Source: Phaeosaccion multiseriatum (taxonomy: Eukaryota > Ochrophyta, other classes). Taken from it: a DNA stretch of 64,000 nucleotides. Shown piece after piece: positions 57,955 through 64,000 of the stretch (position 1 is the first letter of the stretch; the number at the start of each line of letters is the position of its first letter). The notes beneath the pieces were generated by a model. That model was not told where the DNA came from, did no database searches, and saw nothing but the letters and a program-made list of their open reading frames with translations. The translations under genes were made by a program, and so were the position numbers. The stretch lies in contig OZ218955.1 of assembly GCA_965112735.1 (NCBI GenBank), forward strand, positions 124,001 through 188,000, in the 5' to 3' direction.

Positions 57955-59398
57955 CATATGGGTAGGCAAACAAATGAGTGGGGGTTAGCAGGCCGTGTGA
58001 GCAGCAGCGCAGAAGCTCGCTAGAGCGACAGGGCTCCAGTCCATCCTCTCCTTCCAGCGCCTATTCCCTATCTCACACTACTCTACGTGGAATCTCGCAC
58101 CACTCTACATGCTAATGCTAAGTAGAAGTATCACACTAAGTCACTACTCACGTGGGTGGAGCACCATGTGCTTTCTGTAGCTCACAAAGCCCAACCCCTC
58201 GAAGAGTTTGCGCATGCCCTCGACGAGGTATACATTGGATGAGAAGTAGTGGTTGCTCTGCTTCAGTACCCGCCTGCGCTCGTCCTGAGGCTTCGTGAGG
58301 ATGGCGTTGAGGTACTTCATTCCGTAGCTGACGTCGAGTCCTTCATGGCGCTGCACGGACTGGCGGATGAGAGACACGGCCTCGCTGATCTTGTCGTGAT
58401 TGGGCAGCGGAGATACCACTTGCGACAGATCGACCTCCGCAGAGGCATCGGCGCCCGCAGCAGCGGCAGACCCAGCGGCATGAGGAACAGCAGCATCCGC
58501 AGGAGGAGCAGCCGTAGCGGCAGACGGAGGTGGAGGAGCAGCAGCCGGGACAGCATGAGTGGCGACGTGGCAAGTGTCCGTGGCCTGATGGGCCTTGTGC
58601 GGGATGAGCACCATTGATGACCCCTGCAGAAGGGGGTACAAGGGGGAAGTACACGAGCAGGAAGAGGGGAGGAAGAGGGGGGGAAAGGGGGTGGGGGGGC
58701 AGCTTCTTCGGCCTGCTGTCCAAAGTGATGTGTGTTCCGAAAGACAGAGGCGACCAAGCCCTTCACAACGCTCTCCTTCCTCACTGACTCTCACCTTGTG
58801 GGCGCAGCAAAACTTCGGCTCGTCGCCGGGAAAGCCATAGGAGGGTTTCTGCCGGGGAGCAAGCAGCTTAACGTCAAATATGAAACACATGTGTAGTCCT
58901 TGTTGGATGTCTCACCTTGGTGCAGCCACGGTGGACGCAGTGAGGCCCTCCCCCGTGGTGGACTGAGCGATTGGAGTCGAGGTGGGGTGCGTAGTCGAGG
59001 CCTTTTGGCACGTGGTCTAGACTTGCTCTGATATCTCCCTTTTCGGCCTTCAAGTACTCTTGTCCTGATGAAGGGGGAGGGGGGGCAGCACATTAAGCGA
59101 CTTGCTTGAAGTTCGTAACAGGGCGGCCGGCCGGGTCAGAAATAAGCGCCAGCAGCTCATACGCGCAGGCCCACGACAAGACAGATTGATAAAACCTATG
59201 ACTCTCCCTTCCACGACCAAAAGCAGGGCATTGGCCTACAAGCCTGCTTCCAATCAGGAAGTGTGGTGCCCCGACGCTCGAGTCTTTATTCTTTCTCTCC
59301 GCACCTGCTCTCTTGTGCGCTCCACAGTAGCTCCGTACCCCTTGTGAAGCCCAGCCATAGCTCGCTGCCTTCTCGCATCCGAGCTTCTTGCACTTCAT
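57784..59398 (-). CDS. EsV-1-7 cysteine-motif protein fused to a PUB domain
   Basis: Five exons, 59398-59305, 59064-58916, 58848-58795, 58623-58152 and 57905-57784, give 296 residues with every phase consistent. Residues 3-28 form one EsV-1-7 motif: CKKLGC, 16 residues, then CGAH, an exact C-X4-C-X16-C-X2-H. Residues 74-98 form a second: CVHRGC, KKPSYGFPGDEPKF, CCAH (C-X4-C-X15-C-X2-H), followed by the typical MV dipeptide (GSSMVLIPHK). After an Ala/Pro linker, residues 175-249 match a PUB domain: YLNAILTKPQDERRRVLKQS, then NHYFSSNV and LFEGLGFV, with the conserved R-x5-N-x2-F-x3-V and GF. PUB domains in PNGase, UBXD1 and HOIP bind the p97/VCP C-terminal tail. A helical C-terminus (ALMDIAQAMLDVQRAIG) ends the protein. 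A p97-linked role is inferred from PUB alone; the EsV-1-7 motif has no defined biochemical function. Confidence 0.82.
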
Positions 59399-59717
59399 TG
59401 TTTTTTTATCCCTATGAAGAGCCGGTGTGGGAGGAGCAGGCACCTTCGCGTGTTGGTGCTCCGATATTTTTTTGAATTCACAGGGCGTTTTGGCTTCGGC
59501 TTTCTGGAACGATTACCCTCAATCAATGGGGATAGCAGCCGACGAGATGGAGGGAGGGGTAGGGTGTGTGGATAGCTTGGAGGGAAAGGTTCAGCCGTAG
59601 GGTGTGTGGCGGTTGGTCCATCGAGTATTAGAAGAAAAGGGGAGAAAAAAAAAAAGCCTTGCGTGGGTGGTAGGTCTTGCAGTTCTTTCAATTCTCTTTG
59701 GATCTTCTTTGTGGACA
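59399..59717. promoter_or_regulatory. Divergent spacer between EsV-1-7/PUB gene and TPR-like gene
   Basis: About 320 bp between the two proposed start codons. An AT-rich AATATTTTT-type stretch lies at about 59460-59475 and an A run at 59645-59656. Confidence 0.4.
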
Positions 59718-62057
59718 ATGGTGGCGATCCTTCGTCCCCCAGCAGGCGGCAGCTGTGCAGGCAGAGAGCGCTTGTCGATTGACCATCATCACGCGTTGCT
59801 GGCTCCTTCCCTTGCGATTTTCGAGAAAGAGAGACAAGAAGCGCTGGAAAAGAAAATTCAGGACAGCAGATACGCGACGTCCGTGTTCAAGCTCGTGCTC
59901 GAGGAGAACGAGGAGCAGGAGAGGTGGGCCGCGAGGAGAAGGAGGAAGGGCCTCAAAGGCTCTCTCTACGACCCGGCCATCCCCAGCCCTCCTCCTGAAA
60001 CGGCATCACCAACTACTGCGCCGTGCTTGGGTGTCCTTTCTCAACCGATAAACGGGGCCACCAACGCCACGAAGAGGGCAAGTGGCACGGATAGATTCAA
60101 AGGTAGAAACAGCGCTGGGAGCATTAGGAATGGCAGGAGTGGTAGTGGTGGCAGCGGTAGCCATGGGGGTTGGGAGGGAGACAGGGCTTGTGAGAAGAGT
60201 CTGAATCAGGAAGCAGCGTCGCCGCGGTTGCCAGGACCCATCTCAGCTGTGTACGACGGGGGAGGGGGGGGAAGGAACCAAAAGCAGCTCCGAGGCGGGG
60301 AGGGTAGACCTTCCACCTCGCCCTCGAGGGTCGGAGGAGGCAGGAACAATAGGCCGTCACTCAGGAGTGCGCAAGAGTGGGAGGGAAACAAGCCCACAGC
60401 CAATCAGCACAGAGCGCAAACAGCGCCCTCGCAGGTCAGGGGCAGGGGCGGCGTCTCTGCGGGAGGGCTGTGCCAAAGTGGGAACGAGGGTCGGCGAGTA
60501 AGCAGCGGCCGCTGCAGTAGCAGTAGTAGTGGTAGCAGGAAGAGGGCGGGGGGGGCTCTGTCGGGCTCGAGGCCTGCAACGAGCAGCTCGGGTAGGCAGC
60601 GTCCATTCTCCTCGCAGAGCTTGCTCAGCGGCACTGGCAGCAGTAAGGCCAGCAGTGGGCCTGGCAGCATCAGCAAGAAGGCAGCCGCGAGGGCAGCGAG
60701 GGCGGAGGCCGCACAGATCCACCAAGCGGTCGTGAAGCACATCGTCGGCACCATGCGAGTCGGGGGGGGAGACTCATGTGTGGGCAGCTGCGTGACCAAG
60801 GCGAGCCTGCCCCCGGATATGCTGGAGGAGGTGGAGGAGGAGGAGCGCCTCGTCGGGTGTATGAGGGACTCGCTGCAGGCTGGGCAGGAGATGATGATTC
60901 TCAAGGACGCAGCCTCCTCCGCCGACTGCAAGGACCCGGGGCAAGCCGCTCTGGGCGTGGGGCGCTTACTGGTCTCGCTGCATCAGTATCAGGAGGCCCT
61001 GCACTACCTCAGGCTGGCCACTCGACCCACTCCAGTCCATAGGTTGAGTTTGCTCACACCGGAAGAGGTGAAGGAGCAAGAGATTCTCAGGCGAAAGCTG
61101 CTGGTCATGAACGAGAGGGCGAGGGAGGAGTTGCTGGCCAAGCTGGAAGTGGAGAAGGAGCTTCGGGAGAGGAAGCGCAGGAGGAGGGAGAAGCAGCGGA
61201 TCAAGGGGGCACGCACGGGGCTGTACTGCGTGCTCATGGCTCTGAAGCAGCCGGAGCGAGCATCGGAGGAGGTACGTGAGCGCTTGGGCCTATGCGATGC
61301 TGTGACAGGGAGCGTAGTGCCTCCGGGGCCTTGTGCTCACGGAGGGGGGCGTGCTGATGGTGGTGGTGGTGGTGATAGTGGGGCTAAGGAGGAGGAGAAG
61401 GAGGAGGGGGGGGGAGAGAGGGGAGAGGAGGAGAAGGAGGAGCAGGGGAAAGAGGAGGAGGGAGGGGGAGATAAGTATGGGGAGAAGGAGGAGGAGGAGG
61501 AGGAGGAGGAGGAGGAGGAGGAGGAGGATGACGAAGAGGAGGGGGAGGAGCAGGAGGACTGTGCACCGTCAGTGGAGCAGCTGATGGAGGGTGGTGGGCA
61601 AGCACTGACCGAGGAACGAGCCAGGCAAGGGGAAGGAGAACAAGGAGACGAAAGCCAAACACAAGAGAAGGGACAGGAGAAGCCAGAGCTGCAGCAGGAG
61701 GAGCACGAGGCACAGAGAGGGGTTTCTTCTCTCGAGGAGAGCGGCGACTCTGTGAGCAGTAGCGGTGACAGCATTAGTCCTAGCAGGGCCAGCAGCGCCA
61801 GTAGGGCGAGTGGCACAAGTTGCAGTCGGAGCGGCAGTGCGAGTAGCGGCAGTGACGACGGCGGAGGGCCGGACCAAGAGCGCAGGGAGCTCCTCGTGCG
61901 GCTGCAGAGGCTGCTGCTCGCCGTGCAGGACTACCTCGTGGAGGAGGGTATCACCAACTCAGGTATCTGGCTCACAGAGTGCGGAGGGGTGCTTGTGGAC
62001 CTGCACTTGGAGATTGTGGACGAGCTGCTGCTGCACACACCCAACAGCATAGGTGAG

Positions 62058-62103
<46 letters not shown>

Positions 62104-62186
62104 AGTGGGGGGTGGGGGAGTGCGTGGGCGCGTGGGTGTGGGAGGGAGGCACTGCGAAACAGGCGCGGAGCAAGCAGACACACACG

Positions 62187-62226
<40 letters not shown>

Positions 62227-62902
62227 CAGATTGGATCTGTTCTATTTATGAAAGCGGCCCATTGCTCGCTGCGGGGGGGGGGGGGGCGTGAGCGGTACTG
62301 CCGTTTTGTCATGGACTGCTCCTCCTCGCATATCCTATTACTCCTCCTCTTCCGTCTTGTTCTTGGTCTTTGAGTTCGCCCCCTTTGTCTCTTCTACTTT
62401 CCCTTCTCTCGTCCGTTGACGTCTGCTGCACCTGCCCCGCCCTCCAGCCTGGATGCAAGCCAAGGCCGGCTGCCACATGCGCAAGCGCCAGTTCGGGCCC
62501 TGTCAAGAGGTGCTGTACAACCAACTGGTGCACCTGGACCCCGTGCCCCCCCCGGTCATCGCCATGTACATTCGTGCCATCGAACGTGCGCGTGTGCGGC
62601 GTGACTCGGCCGGCTTCCCTCTCTCACAGAGCGTGGACTGCGCCTCGCACTGGAGCGTGCAAGTGGAGCGGGATGCCGCGAACCGCCGAGCCGTGCGGGA
62701 CACTTCCATGTTCAACGGATGCCACATGGGTGGCGAAACCCTCATCATGAGCCGGCCGCTGACGGGCTGGCTCGACGACAAGGGCTTCCTGAATAGGGTG
62801 GCTCGCTCGCGCATGCCGCGCAATGTCCGTACTGACATGGGAAACACGATCCGGATGCTCGGCCACCGCGTGCAGAACAAGGGGAAGCTCATCAAGGGGT
62901 AG
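59718..62902 (+). CDS. Large charged protein with a TPR-like core, function unknown
   Basis: Two exons, 59718-62052 and 62448-62902, give 929 residues; I chose the ATG at 59718 (MVAILRPPAGG) because the in-frame sequence upstream looks like leader. Residues about 15-95 are helical and charged (IFEKERQEALEKKIQDSRYA). A Ser/Gly/Arg-rich region follows. From about residue 350: SKKAAARAARAEAAQIHQAV, then QAALGVGRLLVSLHQYQEAL, which fits a TPR, then a basic coiled coil (LLAKLEVEKELRERKRRRRE), an acidic poly-E region, and LQRLLLAVQDYLVEEG. The last exon encodes WMQAKAGCHMRKRQFGPC and a conserved-looking basic C-terminus (NTIRMLGHRVQNKGKLIKG). TPR proteins of this build are common in ciliary and centriolar complexes, but nothing here proves it. 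No family name assigned. Confidence 0.6.
62060..62100. repeat. (GT)n just after a splice donor
   Basis: GT run starting about 10 bp downstream of the donor of the TPR-like gene; an (AC)n and (AG)n pair lies further into the same intron at 62178-62225. Confidence 0.9.
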
Positions 62903-63174
62903 CACGGAGAAAAGCGTTGTGTGCCTTTCTTTGCCTGCCCTGCCGCTTGTTTGCCCCTCTTTTGTATGCTTTTGTGCCGCAGTGGTTTGGCCGGCACACC
63001 CCCCGCCCACCCTAAAAGAGAACAAATAAAAGACTCTTGCACACAGGCGCTCCCGCTCCTGCTCTACTGCCGCTCTACTGCCGCCACTCTCTCCCCTCAT
63101 CCGGACACGCTGATTCGCAAAGCATCGCCAGTGATCCCTGTCACTGCATCGCTGCCACTGACCACTGTCATGTG
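62903..63174. other. Convergent spacer
   Basis: About 270 bp between two stop codons. AACAAATAAAAGAC at about 63019-63033 could be a polyadenylation-type signal for the plus-strand gene. Nothing else seen. Confidence 0.5.
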
Positions 63175-64000
63175 TCATCTTTTCCGGGCGGAGAAGCTCT
63201 TGTTGGACAGGTGCAGCACTCCATCGCGCATGCGGCCCGGAGAGTACACGTCCCCCTCCCTCGTGCTCGCGCTGCCCGCCTTGCTCTTCCTACTCTTGTT
63301 GTGGCCCGTCACGATGCCCGACTCCTTCTCCTCATCCTCCTGCTGGGCCGATCGCATCTGGTAATTGCCATTGGAAGCGGCAGGTACAGCAGAGCAAGAA
63401 CAACAAGAGGGCCAAAATGGATCGCATCAATACCCCCCTCCCACGAATATGCCCTCCTTTCCTCTCTCTGCGTGTTGTATGCTCCTCTCCCTCGTAAAAG
63501 TGATTCACTGTCCCCTGAAGAACGAGACGCCTTTCCTTTTCTGTCGCCCTCCCCACCGCTTCTCGTGACGCCCTTGCTCACCTTCTGCTTGGCCTTCATG
63601 CCCTGCAGCATCTTATACGGGACCTTCTGCATCTTCGCCTTGCGCCCGCCCAGGGCCTCAATCTTCTTCTGGTCGTGCATCCTCTTGAGCCGCCCCGTGA
63701 ACTGCTCCGATCCCAAGTCTGTCACGCTCTTCCAAATGGCCTGGTGCTCAGCTTCCCACGACGAGGACCGAGGACGTTTGTTCCCGACCCTTTCTCTAGA
63801 CTTCATCTCAGTACGACCGGGTCCCGTTGTTCTTTTACCACCACCTACTCCTCTTGTCATCCTTTGGGCCGAGGAGTAGGCACCCGAAGCCTCCACCACC
63901 ACCACTGGGCCCCGGGTAGGGGGAGGCGAAGGACCGCCAGTCGCCGCAGCAGAGGCGGGTTTCGCTTTGGGCGCCAGCCCATCGCCTTTTCTCTTCGAAC
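63175..64000 (-). CDS. Small basic DUF4602-like (C1orf131-type) protein, 5' part off right edge
   Basis: Two exons are visible, from the right edge to 63582 and 63357-63175, phase 0 at the junction. The frame reads RSSSWEAEHQAIWKSVTDLG, SEQFTGRLKRMHDQKK, then ALGGRKAKMQKVPYKMLQGM / KAKQK, joined to MRSAQQEDEEKESGIVTGHN, and ends GRMRDGVLHLSNKSFSARKR. The order basic KxPYKxLxxM segment, an E-rich helix with GIV, and a final G-R-x-R-x-GVLxLS is what I recall of the DUF4602/C1orf131 family, whose members are linked to small-subunit ribosome processing. The match is from memory and needs a profile search. Start is outside the window. Confidence 0.5.

Noticed and set aside
1-64000. tRNA, rRNA or snRNA genes
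   Set aside because: No cloverleaf with a GGTTCRAATCC-type arm, no rRNA core sequence and no U-snRNA signature was seen on reading both strands.

Overview
This window is nuclear DNA from a unicellular eukaryote. Almost every gene is split by GT-AG introns of roughly 100-1000 bp, exon phases join cleanly, and coding sequence is interrupted by low-complexity inserts (poly-Q, poly-G, poly-E, poly-S). Introns and spacers are full of micro- and minisatellites. An intact epsilon-tubulin gene points to an organism that builds triplet centrioles or basal bodies. A protein with EsV-1-7 cysteine motifs (a family best known from brown algae, with scattered members in other algae and oomycetes) suggests a stramenopile or related alga. 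That lineage call is inference; nothing here fixes the species.

Layout, left to right: (1) minus, 5' part of an Ssn6/CYC8-type TPR corepressor running off the left edge; (2) plus, a very large ATAD2/Yta7-type AAA ATPase with bromodomain, 6.1-16.1 kb; (3) minus, an Arg/Ser-rich low-complexity protein, 17.1-19.3 kb; (4) plus, an unrecognised Leu/Cys-containing protein, 19.5-22.7 kb. Genes 3 and 4 start inside the two arms of one large palindrome and share the same first codons. (5) plus, a possible aldo/keto-reductase-like protein with a targeting-type N-terminus, 23.0-26.5 kb; (6) minus, a Gln-rich protein with an H2A-like histone fold, 27.3-34.4 kb; (7) plus, a myotubularin-type phosphoinositide phosphatase, 35.0-41.9 kb; (8) minus, a multi-pass TspO-like membrane protein, 42.6-46.8 kb; (9) plus, a two-RRM nucleolin-like protein, 47.7-49.7 kb; (10) minus, an unrecognised, possibly broken gene, 50.3-51.1 kb; (11) minus, epsilon-tubulin, 51.3-54.1 kb; (12) plus, an AGC protein kinase, 54.4-56.4 kb; (13) minus, an EsV-1-7/PUB-domain fusion, 57.8-59.4 kb; (14) plus, a TPR-like protein, 59.7-62.9 kb; (15) minus, the 3' part of a small basic DUF4602-like protein running off the right edge.

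The genes are not a pathway. Several are chromatin or transcription related (1, 2, 6), two are RNA/nucleolar types (9, 15), and others concern membranes, cytoskeleton, signalling and protein quality control. Strands nearly alternate, so most spacers are either head-to-head promoters of about 250-900 bp or tail-to-tail gaps. The most unusual content is non-coding: tandem repeats whose unit carries a real splice donor or acceptor, two dispersed short motifs (a 13-mer and a GGATGGCAGTGG-type word), the gene-spanning palindromes, a 110-bp miniature inverted-repeat element with a target-site duplication, and one minisatellite family present in introns of two genes 33 kb apart.
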